Assembly (NCBI GenBank): GCA_003693705.1
Contig: RBZT01000794.1
Coordinates: 1-64,000, forward strand
Source: Polymyxa betae
Taxonomy: Eukaryota > Endomyxa > Phytomyxea > Plasmodiophorida > Plasmodiophoridae
Direction: 5' to 3'
DNA: 64,000 bases
Positions 11,697 through 24,162 of this stretch are shown here, piece by piece. The position numbers were made by a program, and so were the translations under genes. Numbering within the stretch: the stretch's first letter is position 1; every line of letters begins with the position of its first letter. The notes beneath the pieces are model-generated. The model saw only the letters and a list, made by a program, of their open reading frames with translations, searched no databases and had not been told where the DNA came from.

Positions 11697-14600
11697 ATGA
11701 CCATTGCCAACAATAGCCCAGCTGAGATCGAGCAGCTGCTGTTGCAGCTCACAGTTCCGGACACCAATGCCGTCCGCATCGCCACTAAACACGTACTGGC
11801 ACTGCTCTCTCTCACTCCCCTTAACCTGATCTTCATCTTTAGTTGAAGAAAATCCTGTCGAAGGTGTCGTCGGTTGCCAACCTGCTCTGTGTTCTGTCGA
11901 CGAGCGCCAATGCCAACTCCAGACAGCTGAGCGCCGTCTACCTGCGGAAGCGGATCGGGGCGCACTGGCCCCGGCTGCAGCCGGCCGAGAAGCAGCAGAC
12001 ACAGGCCGTCCTCCTGGAGCGGTTCATTCAGGAGCCCGAACGCCAGGTGAAGAACGCCATCGGCGGCGTCGTCACGGTCGTCGCCAAATACTCGCTCGCC
12101 AACGGTGAGCGCCTCCCATCGCCTTGCGCCGCCTTTCCGCTCAGATCTGTTCCCAGGCGGATGGCCGCATCTCCTCCCCTTCTTGGAATCGCTCTGCAAA
12201 CATAACGACGCCGTCATGCGCGAGATGTCGTATCGCGTCTTCCGCATCCTTCTCAGCACGATGGGTTCGTCATCGAGTCTGTCGCCTTCATCGCTAATCT
12301 CCCTTCAGGCAAAACCATGCGAGCCCATCTCGCCGTCCTCCGCGCTATGTTCCACGCCGGCCTCGAAGATCCGGCGCTGTGCGTCAAGACCGAAGCGTTG
12401 AAGGCGCTCGGGACGATGGCGCAGTTCTTAGACGATCCAGCGACGTTGGAATGGTTCCAATCGGTCCTCGAACCGATGCTCTGCGCCCTGCAAGCTTGCG
12501 TCGTTAATCAGGCCGATTCCGAGGTCGCCATCCTGGCGTTGGAGGTGCTCGAAGAGCTCGCCGACGACCCTAAGGACGTCCTGCAGGCGAAGCTGGCGCC
12601 GATAGTGTCGAGCGTGTTGTCGATCGCCGCCAACCCGAACGTCGAGATGGATGTTCGCGAACGCAGCGCCGTCATGATCTCGTCGGTGATCGACCATCGC
12701 GCCGCCGCCTTGATGGAGTCGCCAACCTTGATCGAGCAGCTGATCAACGCGTCGATGACGATCCTGCTGGAGAGCTGCAACGCCGCCCTGGAGGCGAACC
12801 GCGACCAGCCCGATGACGACGACGATGATGACGACGACGACGAGTTCAGCAGCAACTGCCGCGGCATCGCCGTCCAGATCCTCGATCAATGCGTCCTGAA
12901 CCTCCCGGACGTCTTCATCTATCCTCTTGTGATGTCGGCTATCAGCACTATGATGTCTCCAGCGAACGCCAGCCCGGCTTCGCGTCGCGCCGCGCTCTTT
13001 GCCTTGATGGTCTCGATCGAAGGCGCCGCCAACTCCATGAAGGCCGATTTTCAATCGATTCTGCAGCTCGTCTTACAGGGTCTCAGCGACGCCGATTCCG
13101 TCGTTCGTGAGGCCGCCTGCCTCGCCATCGGCCAGCTGTCCGACCATATGACCGAATCTATGACCCAGCACCATACCAACGTCATACAGGCCATCGTCGC
13201 CTGCATGGAGCATCCGTCGTCGACGGTGAAGGTGAAGCGCAAGCTGTGTCTGGCGATTGAAGCGATGTGCACGGAGCTGGACGGCGGCGCTTGCTGTGAA
13301 TACGCGCCGGTCCTGATGCAGCGTTTGTTCCAACTGATGCAGCAGCACTCGGACAAGCTGCAGCTGCTCGAGGCCGCCATCAACGCTGTCGCCGCCGTCG
13401 CCAAGAACACCGAGGCCGAGTTCAAGCCGTTCTTCGAGCAGACCGTCACGTTCCTGCATTCGGCCATGAAATCGGCCGATGAGAATCACGCCTCGTTGAA
13501 GGCAGCCGCCATGCAGTGCGCCGGCGCCGTCCTCCTATCGACCGGTGAGACTGGCCCCTGTCTGCCGCTCATGCAGCTGTCGTTGGACACGTTCCAGAAC
13601 ATCAACGATCCCGCCGTTCGTGAAGGCGCGTTCCATTTCTGGTCGCAGATCTGCCAGCTGTTGCAGGCGGATTTCGCCCCGTATATTGAGACGGTCGTGC
13701 ATCTCTGCCTGGAGGTGATCGACTCCGAAGACGGAATGAACTTCAAATCGACCAAGGCCGATCTGAACGCCGAATTCGGCGGCGGTTCGGCGTCGTCCGA
13801 CGATGAAGACGAAGACGAATCGCTGGGCGAACACACCAACGACGGTTCCGGCGGCGTCGACGACAACGACGACGACTTCGATCGGAACGTGCGCTGCTCG
13901 ATTCTGAGCGGGTACCTGGACGAGAAGGTCGCCGCCGTCGACTGCTTGACCGCCATCTGCCGCTGTACTGGCCCGAACGCCATCAAGTACTTCGACCACG
14001 TCCTCGAGTGTTTCGAGCTGCTGGCCGAGTACCCGCACGAGAACGTCCGCCTGGTGGCGATGAAGGGTCTGCACGACCTGGTTCAGCAGGCGCGCGTCCT
14101 TTATCCGTCCCCTCAGGACGGTCAGGTGTCGAAACAGGCCCAGGACTACGTGGATCGCGTCATGCCTATTCTGGTGACGCTCGTGACCGACGACGAGTCC
14201 CGGGATGTGGTGGCGTCGTCGCTGGACGCCGTACTGTCCCTGGTGCTGAAGTACCGCAGCGAATGCGTGGCAGTGTTCCAGGAGCATATCACGGACGTGA
14301 TCCGGATGGTGAAGACGATCATCGATTGCGAATCGGAATGCGACAAGTACCCGATCGCCGATGTTGAGAAGGACAGCGTCCTGGATTCGGCCTGCGATCT
14401 GATCGGCGGCCTCGCTATGGCTTTCAAGGCGAATTTCGTCCCCATGCTGGACCAGCTGATGGCGTCGATTCTGGCGCGATTCAACAAGGGCGATCAGCTG
14501 ACGCAGGCGCTGTTATTGGGCGCGCTGGGTGAAGCCGCCGAAGCCCTGGAAGGCGCGATCGGTCCCGCCCTCGGCCACATCCTTCAGTTATCGTTCAACT

Positions 14601-15145
14601 CGGTCTCCTCCGACCATGCGCGTCTGAGGCGAAACGCGGCGTTCTGCTCCGGCGCCTGCTTCATGGCTGTCGCTTTGGACGGCGCCATGGCTTCGCAGTT
14701 CCTCAACCATCTCATGCAGATTTGCGCTCATCTCGTCAACATTCAGAGCTCCGACGAACACGTCTTGGCCGCCACCGATAACGTCTGCAGCGCCCTCTGC
14801 AAACTGATCTCGGGACCTTCGAGCAGCGCGCTCAGCTACGATGTCGATGCCGTGTTCAAGACGATCATGATGCTGTGTCCATTGAAGAACGATATGGACG
14901 AATGCAAGTTCGTTTATCGAACGTTGGGAATGTTGTGGCCGTCGCTGAAGCAGCAGCCGCAATTCGCTATGTCCATGCTGCAGGTGTTGTCGTCGGCAGT
15001 GTTGAACGCCGAGTTCGATGCCGACCTGAAGGCGTCGCTGGCGCCGACTTTTCAGATGGTGGTGAAATCGTACGCCAAGGATCTGGATCTATCGGTTCTG
15101 TCACCATTACAGGCGGAGCTCTGCCGCCAGGCTCTGCAGCATTAA
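11697..15145 (+). CDS. IPO4: Importin-4-like nuclear import receptor (Kap123/IPO4 type)
   Basis: Four exons (introns 11793-11842, 12105-12156, 12265-12308) give 1100 residues, the usual size of importin-beta family members. It starts MTIANNSPAEIEQLLLQLTV, and residues about 60-75 carry QLSAVYLRKRIGAHW, the importin-beta N-terminal (IBN) signature. The rest is HEAT-like helices throughout, for example LEVLEELADDPKDVL, ACLAIGQLSDHM and AAINAVAAVAKNTEAEFK. Acidic loops stand near residue 330 (a run of Asp) and near 645-680, as in IPO4/Kap123, which carry ribosomal proteins and histones through the nuclear pore with Ran-GTP. The last exon is unusually long (2837 nt) and GC-rich at third positions compared with the intron-rich neighbour upstream. 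Choice of IPO4 over IPO5 is less sure. Confidence 0.85.
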
Positions 15146-15228
15146 ATTGTTATAGATAAATTCATCATCTTATTGTCGTAATTTGTTTCGAATCGATAAA
15201 CGTGCCTTCTACATACAAATGCTTTGTT

Positions 15229-16203
15229 TTATCTATTGAAGAAGCAGGCGCCATCCGGGGTGATTCGCAATCGAGGTGATTCCAATCGGAACTTGAACGT
15301 CATGAGCGAGTACTGCATCGAGACGGGCGAATCGACATGAATGCACGCCGATGGAACCCAGCCGAATCTGGCACGAATCGGAAGCCATCGATCACCGAAT
15401 CGTAGCAGCAACCCCGAATGGTCGTTATGCGCCATGAATGCGAAATACCAATAGCATGTGCTACAGATACAGATCAGAATGTGACGGATACAATAGCACG
15501 AGCAGACTTTGGATCTTTGATGCCGCCTTCGGATTGCTCGTGACGATCATCGAGAATGAAAACCGAATCGCCTTTGTTGACGAGCAGCAATAGCTCTTGT
15601 GGTGCGTAATTTGCGATCGAGTATTGCCTCCCCTTGAGATGGATCAGTACGGCCCAGATAGAAGTCGAGAGGTTACTTGATGGCTGCCGAAAGATGGCGG
15701 TGACGAATGGCAGCCTTTGGTGAAGTGATGGATGCTGCGACGGGAACCATCGAATGCGTCGGAGCACGTCCCAGCTGGAATCATGAAGGCAAAATCGTCG
15801 CTGTTCACGCAAGCGAAGGCGACGTCTTCAAAGAACAGATAAGCGCGCCTCATGCTAAACAAAGAGATTTTCACCTATTAAAAATCATTGAGACAAAGCA
15901 ATTCGACAGAAAGAGAACAAGCTGCAAACAAAATCAGCAAAAAATTTTACTCGTTGGGAGATACGATTGCCTAATGGCTGGATGAGCTCATAGCGATAGC
16001 ATCGTTCAATGCGAAACAGGCGACGAAGCGCATACGCTGCCTCGACGGTCATCAGAAAGATGACGACGCTGCCATCCTTCGACGTTTTCGGGCGCGGCTT
16101 CCCAAACCTAGCACGTTTTCAGATACAGAGCTACTTCTAGGCTCAAAATGGGTCACTTTTTCTTGAGCTGATCTTGGATTCGTCTCTTGTTAACATCATA
16201 CAT
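15229..16203 (-). CDS. Unknown protein, 252 residues, five exons
   Basis: A full spliced frame can be built on the minus strand from ATG 16203 (MYDVNKRRIQDQLKKKFGKP) to TAA 15229, with introns 16108-16156, 15875-15950, 15633-15676 and 15461-15507. The total is a whole number of codons. The start is basic; then come VIFLMTVEAAYALRRLFRIE, EDVAFACVNSDDFAFMIP, NYAPQELLLLVNKGDSVFIL and, at the end, LLLRFGDRWLPIRARFGWVP followed by SMQYSLMTFKFRLESPRLRI. There is no clear membrane span or signal peptide. I do not recognise the family. It is convergent with the importin gene, 83 bp between stops. The 76-nt intron could also be split differently. Confidence 0.6.
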
Positions 16204-16257
16204 AAAGCGTTGAGTTAAATACCTGAACGGAAATAAGCTGAAAGCCCGAAAAACGAT

Positions 16258-16754
16258 TTAAAGGACAGACTTCTGTTTCATTTTCTGACTGGCTTTGACG
16301 AAGTCGTCGATTAATGCTGATTTTATAGGTGTTGGAAACGGACGCCCCTGAATCGCATTGTGTTGGAGATGATCCAGATGGGAAGGCGGCGTTCGGTTCA
16401 AAACGTCGAGCGGCTGCGTCGTTGATCGTTTCTGGGAGCCATCTGGAGAAAAACGTTCAACATTCCATCTATCAAACTCAAGCGAAACCGTGCCTGTGAA
16501 ATAATCGGGGCCAGCACCGAGTTCGTTCGACAAGGGATGGTACGACCGAGCTGCTGATGATGTCGAAGGATGATACGAAGCAGCAACAGGCAGCTAAATG
16601 ACGTCAGACCGGATTAAGGCGCCCTGAAAACGCTTACTTGATGGACATCGCCAGAGCCCCATAAATCATCTGCGAATGAGATTAACAGCCATTAGGGTTT
16701 AGGGTTTAGGCGACCTGCCTTCGTTATTGCTATCATCAGTTCCATCATTAGCAT
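16258..16754 (-). CDS. Unknown short protein (135 residues), intron with telomere-like repeats
   Basis: A frame from ATG 16754 (MLMMELMIAITKADDLWGSG) to the stop at 16258 uses introns 16670-16714 (45 nt) and 16594-16637 (44 nt). The main exon is polar: LPVAASYHPSTSSAARSYHP, FTGTVSLEFDRWNVERFSPD, ending SQKMKQKSVL. No domain is recognised. An upstream ATG frame (MDGRSYRDGDHENQLEAIN, near 16815-16871) is followed by a good donor but does not join in phase, so it may be a 5' leader exon or a separate product. The first intron is largely CCCTAAA repeats. The start is uncertain. Confidence 0.45.
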
Positions 16755-17018
16755 GATCCTAATTGCAATCAAGCTCATTCGAAACTTTGGTGAATTTTTG
16801 TTATACATTGATGGCCTCGAGCTGATTCTCGTGGTCGCCGTCTCTATACGACCTACCATCCATTAAGCCGAATCCGCTGCAGCAGCGATCTGCTCGATTA
16901 CGATTCCGAGCTGGTGTCGCTCGGCATGACGCCTCTTCGCTCTTTGTCTGCGATCCTCCCAGCCAACGAGTCGGGCTCTCTCTCCGGAATGCGCTTTTAT
17001 CGCTTTGAAAGGAAGGGG

Positions 17019-17034
17019 GTAGGGTTTAGGGTTT
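17019..17034. promoter_or_regulatory. Telobox-like motif upstream of the TMEM260 gene
   Basis: GTAGGGTTTAGGGTTT lies 64 bp before the start codon at 17098. In plants such teloboxes are promoter elements of growth genes; a similar role here is only inference. Confidence 0.4.
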
Positions 17035-17097
17035 GCTGAGTAACGTTAATGGGCTGCTCAACGTCATTATGCAATCGTCTCTCTCATACTCATAACA

Positions 17098-19412
17098 ATG
17101 GCGAGAATGCCACACGAGCCGACGAAAGCGAAAGCTATTGCGCCTTCGAACAAGGCTGGGCCGAGCCCGGGCAGCAATCTGTCTACGGCGACCGTGTTTC
17201 TGGTTTGTTTAACCGTGTTCGGATCGACGATGAGCCGGTCTATCTCTGGTGGCGATGCTGGTGAATTGGCTGTCTCTGCTTGTCAGCTGGGTGTGGCTCA
17301 TCCTCCTGGTTATCCATCGTTTACATTTTTGTATCATCTCGTCTGGAGATATGCCAAGATCATGTTCGATCCATTCGCTGTCAATGCTGCCCTCGTTTTC
17401 AATTTCACTTCTGTCGTTATAATGTCGCTCGGCATCGCCCTGCTATCCTCTTCTATTTTCGATTTGACCAGATCTCATATAATATCAACAATCACATCGT
17501 TAACGTTCGGATTTTCTCCAACCGTTTGGCTTTATTCTGGTAATTAACTCGGTCACGCTTAAGGCAGTGTTGACATTGTTTAGGACAGGCGGAAGTCTTT
17601 GCACTTCATATCTTCTTTATGGCATTACTGCTTAGAACGCTCTTCTGGGTTTCTGCCGCTCCAAGCTTACAACGCGCTGCCCTGTTCTATTTCATCGCTA
17701 GCCTGACGCTCACAAACCAGCACACCTCGATCTTATTTGTAGTGCCTTTCAGTGTCCTTCTTTTGTTTCGTGAATGGCGCTTGCTGTGTCGTACGAAAGC
17801 TCTCGCTTTGGTGGCGTTCAGCGTTGTTGCTGGCATGTCTCCCTACCTATTATTGCCATACTTCTCTTCTCAGCATAATCTGGATTCTTGGGGAGATCTG
17901 ACCACCTTGGAGGGATTCCTTCGACATCTCTTACGTCAGGAGGTAATCGACACCATCTTATTCAAACGCTCACTTTCTAACATGAGATCAAGTATGGGAC
18001 CTTTCAACTAGCTTCAACGGAAATCGCCACCAACCATCCATTCCTCTCAAGAATTCTGATATACGCTCAGCATTCGCTATCCGAATCCCGCTACATTTTT
18101 GCAGTAATGGGGCTGTTTGGAAGTTTCATCTCAATGTATTCGAAAGCGTTTTCACAGCATCGACACGCTCTCGTATCGCTGGCAGTAGCGTACTGCTTTT
18201 ATATTGGTGTCTTCCATTACCTGGCTAATCTGGATCTCACGCCCTTCCTGCTTGGCGTTCAAATGAGGTTCTGGATGCAGCCCAACATGGTGGTCTGTCT
18301 CTGGGCCAGTCTGACCTGGAGCTGTCTCCGATCTCGACTCCGCTATGCAATCGATGCAGTTGCTGTTGCTGCTCTAAGCATGCAGATTGCACAGAATATG
18401 GCCAGCCGAAATTTCAGCGATGAATCCGCGATTCGCGCTTATGGCGAATCTGTAATGAAGTCGCTGCCGCCCAATTCGATCGCCTTGCTGAACGGCGATC
18501 TAAATAATAACGCTGTGAAATACTTGGCTGGCTGCGAAAACGATCGCAGCGATCTGAGGCTTATTAGTTTGCAGCTAATGTCATGGGAATGGTTCATACC
18601 GACACAGGCTCGCCATTATCCAGGCGTCGTTTTCCCAGGTGAAGTGTATCACCCGTATAGAAACCATGGATTCTCTATTCTGCAGTTCCTCGAAGCCAAT
18701 CAAGAACGATTTTCAATATTCCTTTGCGGCAGCTGGAAACTAGGTGATGATTCTCATCAGCAACTATATGACGTATGTCGTTGTACAGTATCTGTTCGCT
18801 TCACTTACCTGATCATAGCTAATTCCCAGCGGAATCTGTAACAAAGTTGTTCGGAAAAACCAACAGCCTTCCGATCGGGATCGGGCACGGATCGTCAAAC
18901 GAGGCGCCTTAACATTGCCTGTGCTCGGCAAATTCGAAGCGAGTCGGATCACGCCGGATCTCTGGGAATCCATTGTTTACAACGATGTCTGGCAAAGAAG
19001 AGTCACTCATTTCAATGAATTAGCAGGTACGTACGACCTTTTTCCGCAACAGTGATAGGTTTCTGATTCTTTTCAGTTTATGCGGCGGGCCCTTCGGGAG
19101 CCTCGAAAAAGGATTTGAAAATAGCAGCGAAACTTGCCGAAGCGCTCTTTGAGGAAACACCTGCGGATGTCGACCTATTACAACCAGAAATATTTCGTAA
19201 TGCTGGCGTCATATTCGGTAATTTACGCTGAAGTTGTTGATCTGCTTTCATCACAGTCTACAGGTTTGTATAGCGTTCACAATCAGATATATGAGCAGCG
19301 AATGCTACATTCGTGGGTAAGGTATCTTAATCTGACAAATAAACCTGACCAAGCCATCACTAATCTCGTGCAACAAAAGTATAATCCATATCGAAGCACC
19401 ACTGTTGCATAA
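17098..19412 (+). CDS. TMEM260: TMEM260-like protein O-mannosyltransferase (DUF2723)
   Basis: Six exons (introns 17540-17583, 17943-17992, 18773-18818, 19027-19076, 19218-19263) encode 692 residues. Near residues 50-70 is the family hallmark SGGDAGELAVSACQLGVAHP followed by PGYPSF; the Asp before GE is the expected catalytic residue of this GT-C fold. About ten hydrophobic spans follow to residue about 430 (for example VAGMSPYLLLPYF, RFWMQPNMVVCLWASLTW), then a soluble lumenal part (LPPNSIALLNGDLNNNAVKY, MSWEWFIPTQARHYPGVVFP). Human TMEM260 is an ER protein that mannosylates IPT domains of MET and RON receptors and plexins. The soluble end is a little longer than the shortest homologs. Assignment is strong; the substrate in this organism is unknown. 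Confidence 0.88.
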
Positions 19413-19841
19413 CTGTGGTTAAATTAATGAGTAAACTGAATGATTGCAAATCTCAGATTAATTCACTTCTGCATTTACCACCTTCGGTCTCTTGCCGACG
19501 TCCTCTGATGGAGGGGGCTTCATTCTTGGGTTCGAAAAAGCTAATAGGAATTTTAGCTATTCCAACAGTTTCTTTTATTGTACAGATTAGGGTGACAGAC
19601 AATTTGCCTGTCCCATCTGTTCACACTCTTTTGCTTCCTGAGAAAATCATCTCGCTTTATCTCCACCAAGGCCAACGCCACAATCTGTTGATCTCCCTTC
19701 CAACATTATCGTTCGACTAATCACCTCATATCACACTGACTACTGCTCTTGCTGTGAGCCCGCTCAAAAAGGGGAATTTACGTTACTTATACGTACATAT
19801 TTTCAAGACAGCGCGGCTCCACCTCTCATTTGAATCCCATC
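19413..19841. other. Intergenic region between TMEM260-like gene and fumarylacetoacetase
   Basis: A 101-codon ORF (19415-19720) has no recognisable motif and no supporting exon partner. The stretch should contain the TMEM260 3' UTR and the promoter of the next gene. Confidence 0.5.
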
Positions 19842-21220
19842 ATGACTTTCGATAACAAAAGCTGGGTGCCCGTGTCGGAATCGAGCGATTTCCCATTGGA
19901 AAATCTGCCCTATGGCGTCTTCTCCCATCGTCGTGTCGTGCAGGACCAGATCGGGGTCGCCATTGGTGACATGGTCCTGAGTCTGTTCGAGGTCGTCGAA
20001 TCCGGCATCTTATCAACACTGCTGCCCGAACATGTTCTCAACGCGCTACAAAGCCCGACTTTGAATGATTTCATGTCTCTGGATCCGCAGGATTGGCGCT
20101 CGACTCGTGAGGCCATCACGAAGCTTTTGTCGAAGGCTGAAGGGCAGATGCTACGCGACAACCAGGCTCTTGTCCATCGTGCTTTGATTCCTCAGAAGGA
20201 GGTGGCTATGCTTTTACCAGCCACGATTGGCGACTACACCGACTTCTACTCGTCTAGAAGCCATGCTACCAATGTCGGTATCATGTTTCGAGGGCCCGAG
20301 AATGCTCTAAATCCGAACTGGCTTCACATGGTAATCTTGCTTAAAGCTCTCTGATTTTCAAAGTTAATTTGTATACAGCCGATTGGTTATCATGGTCGAG
20401 CTTCGTCGGTGGCTGTTTCCGGAACTGATATCGTCCGGCCTAAAGGCCAGATTCGACCTGAAGAGGATAAAGCCCCGGTTTTCGGTCCATGCCGCAATCT
20501 GGACTTCGAGCTTGAGGTCGCCTTCTTTGTTGGAGGCTGTAATGTTCGCGGCTATCCGATCGAGATGAAAGACGCCAAGCGTCACATCTTCGGAATCGTT
20601 CTCATGAACGACTGGTCGGCCCGCGATATTCAGAAATGGGAATACGTCCCCCTGGGTCCATTCAATGGCAAGAATTTCGGGACGAGCATCTCACCTTGGG
20701 TTGTGACCATGGATGCATTGGCGCCTTTCATGACGGCAGCCGAGACTCAGGTCCCAGAGCCTCTTCCCTATCTGCAAGATCCCGAACATTGTGCCTACGA
20801 TATCAACCTGAAGATCGACCTGAAGCCTGAGAAGGGCGAATCGTTAACAATCTGCCAATCGAATGCCAAACATTTGTATTGGTCGTTCAAGCAGCAGCTC
20901 GTTCACCATACGTCCACCGGATGTAATGTTCGACCTGGAGATTTGATGGCGTCGGGAACTATTAGTGGGCCAGTACATAGTCTGCGATGACAAGAATGGC
21001 TCGTTATTAACTTGATTGCTAGGAGCCGGGCTCGTTCGGGTCCATGTTGGAGATTTGCTGGAAAGGGACCAAGCCGCTTAAGATGCCGGATGGATCGGAG
21101 CGCCGCTTCCTGGCTGATGGAGATACGGTGATCATTACCGGCGAGTGCAAATCGGAACGGGTCCCATACAAGATCGGTTTCGGGTCCGTTTCTGGCAAGA
21201 TTCTGCCTGCGCTACAATAG
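19842..21220 (+). CDS. FAH: Fumarylacetoacetase
   Basis: Three exons (introns 20331-20378 and 20973-21022) give 426 residues, close to the 419 of human FAH. It starts [20 protein letters not shown]. Active-site and metal motifs are present: [20 protein letters not shown] (Asp and the catalytic His), [21 protein letters not shown] (two Glu metal ligands), [20 protein letters not shown] (Asp metal ligand) and [16 protein letters not shown] at the second splice junction. It hydrolyses fumarylacetoacetate to fumarate and acetoacetate, the last step of tyrosine breakdown, in the cytosol. All key residues appear intact. Confidence 0.96.
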
Positions 21221-21470
21221 AATTTTTTTAATTGCTACTGTCGTAATACAAAGTTGGCTTTCCTGACCAAATAAAAAGGAGTTGACCGACGGTTGAGTTT
21301 GTTTTTATCGATGTCAGCATTTTATTGATTCCTCAAAACATCCTTATTTATTCGCCAAAATTCCTCTTATATCACAGACCAAAGCAATAGATTTTTAATC
21401 CCGTCAATTGCCGACGGGTCAAATAGACCCGACAAAACAAAAAATTATTTTTCACTGTTGATCCTTCTTG

Positions 21471-21981
21471 ATGTCGGAAACTGATTGGTCGGAGGACGAG
21501 GTTCGCCGCTTCATTGAAGACGAAGCTGATACGGAATCATATTTCGTCAAGCTCGACGACCGCAGACGTCAGCGGTCGGGAAAGCAGTTCAATGTAATAG
21601 GAGAAATCGTCTCGATGAACTCGGTATTTTTGTTACTTCAGAAAAACAATGGTTAATTTGAAGCTCAGATGGAACCCAAAGATGCGAGTAAGCATCCATA
21701 TCTCGTCATCGGGCTGCGAGATCTGTATAACAACACGGTGAAGCCGGTGGTAATTTTTCACAGCGAGCGGCTAAGAAGAGAGCTGGAGAGCGGCGACATC
21801 ATCGTGCTCGAAGGAGCATGGGGTCGTAAATATACAAACTTGTGTAGAAGTAATTCTGATTGAGAAGAAAACGTACAACTGACTGTGATACAGAGCAACA
21901 GACGCGTTTTTATATAGCAACAACCGTCAATCCTCTTTTAAAAAAAGAAATTTACATGATCCGTCGAGGAAAAAAAAATGA
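21471..21981 (+). CDS. Small OB-fold-like protein, 137 residues, family unknown
   Basis: Three exons (introns 21624-21668 and 21842-21893). It starts MSETDWSEDEVRRFIEDEAD, acidic, then QFNVIGEIVSMN and HPYLVIGLRDLYNNTVKPVV, then ESGDIIVLEGAWGRKYTN. The order (beta strand with VIGEI, a D-x-x-N loop, VVIFH, then SGDIIVLEG) looks like a single OB fold of a nucleic-acid-binding protein. The C-terminus is basic (FKKRNLHDPSRKKK), which would suit DNA or RNA contact or nuclear import. I cannot name a family; single-stranded DNA binding or recombination factors are candidates. It follows FAH by 250 bp on the same strand. Confidence 0.6.
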
Positions 21982-24162
21982 CCCTCAAAGGTGGCATTTA
22001 ATTAAACATACCGGTAGGTTTAAAAACCTGGTGCCCAAGGCCGAAACCCAAACAATCAGCGACCCTGTTCCAATATACGCGTGTCGATCATTACGATCAA
22101 TTAAACTAAAAATCCTGATTTAAGATCAGGAGTTAAGACCCGTTGTCAAACCTAAAATGTACAAAGAGAAACAGAGGAACCTCTTAGGTACTGTGAAACT
22201 TCATTGGCATACATAATACGACGTCAGAGACAACGCAATCTGTGTCATACGAATCTACCTTCAACCGACCTTTGCAGGTCGAAGATCTCGACATATAGAG
22301 TGAGCCATTGCAGCCGCCATTACCGCCAATAAATATCGAGCTCGTCTCAACGAGCTCACTCAACCTTGTCTTCATACGAAGCCCAAATTTGAAATGAACT
22401 GTGCTGGAGGCCGCCACCCCCATTTCAGACACTCTGACGCGAGAGGCCGCTACCCCCTCTTCAGTTGAATACAATAATCCAAAAATGAAATAAAAGACCT
22501 TTTAATGTGTCATTTTACTATTAAAAGACCTTTTAATGTGTCATTTTTGGATTAGGGTTTGTCATTTTTGGAAAATAATTTGTCATTTTTGGATTATGGT
22601 ATTCAACTCTCTTCAAACACTCTCTCATTACTCGGTCTGCTTTAGTAAATCGAAGCGATGATGTTCACTCTGGTAATTCATTGTTTATGAAATGCTAAGC
22701 GACATCCACGAAGCTTCATTCTTGGGCATAGCCCGGTTTAATTTAGCTTTATCTCCATTCGTCTACTATGGACGCGACCAATGTGGCAATGACAGACGTC
22801 TTCATCAAGTTTCTAGATGTTTCCTTCAGGACATCCTATAGAAACCTGTTGTCTTTCATTTTTTGGCATTCGACGAATCCTACTCTCGCTCCCTTCGGAT
22901 CAGTTTATTGCTCAGGCATGAAACTCGGAAAACGTGGCTTTTGCAGCATCACTAAAAACGCTGATATCATCCCTTAAGTTTTGTTGGCATGTCAGTTTTG
23001 CAGCACCAAATTGGAATTGCACAGAGAAGTTCAATTTTTTGACCGTAGATGCTGGGCTTTGTCGCTGGTTGGAATCTTCATAACATCTAATCTTATCATA
23101 GAGCTTTAGTTCATATTGCTCTAACATGATTGAATCAACCTTTGACGTATTCCTGCTGAAGTTTGGTTGACCCAATCGCCCAGCTTGCTAATCGTCGAAA
23201 CTCGAAACTATGAAGGCCGGCATCATGGACATCTTTGAGAAGGAGCTTTGGAGCTACAACTCGATGGGCCAGCAAGATGGTCCTCTCGATCAACATTATC
23301 TATCTGCAGGAAAATTATTCCTCATGCTTGGGCTTTAGGCAGCGGCATTGGGACTCGACGAGGAGCTATCTCGAAATTCAACATTCATAATGTCAACGAA
23401 ACGTGGTCGCATCGTTGACTTTTTAACCATTTTTAGACAGTTAATTTTGGACATCGAAAAAGTCACTCTTAAATCTATCGTCCTTGCATGCGACTGTTAC
23501 CAAGGAACTTCTTCGACTCAGCTATCACGAACAACATCTGTAAAACGATCTAAAAGCATCATCAGATGTCTCAATCCGCCCGTCGATACACTCTAAAGCT
23601 CGTTTACAATTCTGATTGAACATGGGATCCTTGAAAAGCTATCGTAAATCAAATTAAGCATTGCTGCTTTTGTCAAAAGCAGATTTCGCTCTATTACGAC
23701 GCTAGGAATGACCTCTCTCGCCGCCATTCGTCCCAAAACCAGTCTTGCTTAGAATTGCCCTCAAAAGAGACTCAATATACAACGAGACTTGCTAACTGTT
23801 GACAGCTACAATTCAACCAACATTCTCGCGAAATGGTTTTAGCGATAGCTGCTCCAACTTGTACAATAATAGTTTATCTGGAATTTAAAAAAAAAAGTTC
23901 ATCGATTTTCATAAAAACTCGCAATGATGGATATAATAGGTCGACGATGCGAATACGAATTTCACGATAGATACTGATCGGCTCGAATCAAAACACAAGT
24001 AAGAGCAGGAGCATTTTGATCAGCACAAACACGACGACGACCTGTTTCAGATAGAGAAGACGAAGTGAATATATTTGTAGGAGCGCTAAGATCCCGCCCA
24101 CGGAGTCCGCAGATTGCCGTCACGGTCGGATTCTTGCTCTCATTATCGCATCGAAGAGAGCC
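21982..24162. other. Gene-poor gap with short repeats
   Basis: No ORF here carries a recognisable domain. Around 22497-22600 a block TAAAAGACCTTTTAATG followed by TGTCATTTT is repeated directly, and GTCATTTTTGGA recurs three times; ATTAGGGTTTG lies among them. GAGGCCGC(C/T)ACCCCC at 22406-22420 and 22443-22457 is another direct repeat. Scattered ORFs at 22768-22977 and 23348-23596 are not supported. This looks like decayed intergenic or transposon sequence. Confidence 0.45.

Noticed and set aside
12428-14287. Long minus-strand ORFs (12428-13054, 13486-13986, 13535-14287)
   Set aside because: They lie antisense to the importin-4 exon, whose strong GC third-position bias keeps other frames open; their composition is His/Arg/Gln-rich without motifs.
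16815-16871. Possible SNARE-like first exon (MDGRSYRDGDHENQLEAIN)
   Set aside because: The donor after it does not connect in phase with the following exons, and no full SNARE heptads follow.
16692-17034. A true chromosome end
   Set aside because: The repeats are short, interstitial, in both orientations and inside genes; coding sequence continues on both sides.
21982-24162. Short ORFs at 22768-22977, 23211-23339 and 23348-23596 as a spliced gene
   Set aside because: No conserved motif and no consistent set of junctions; left as gene-poor.
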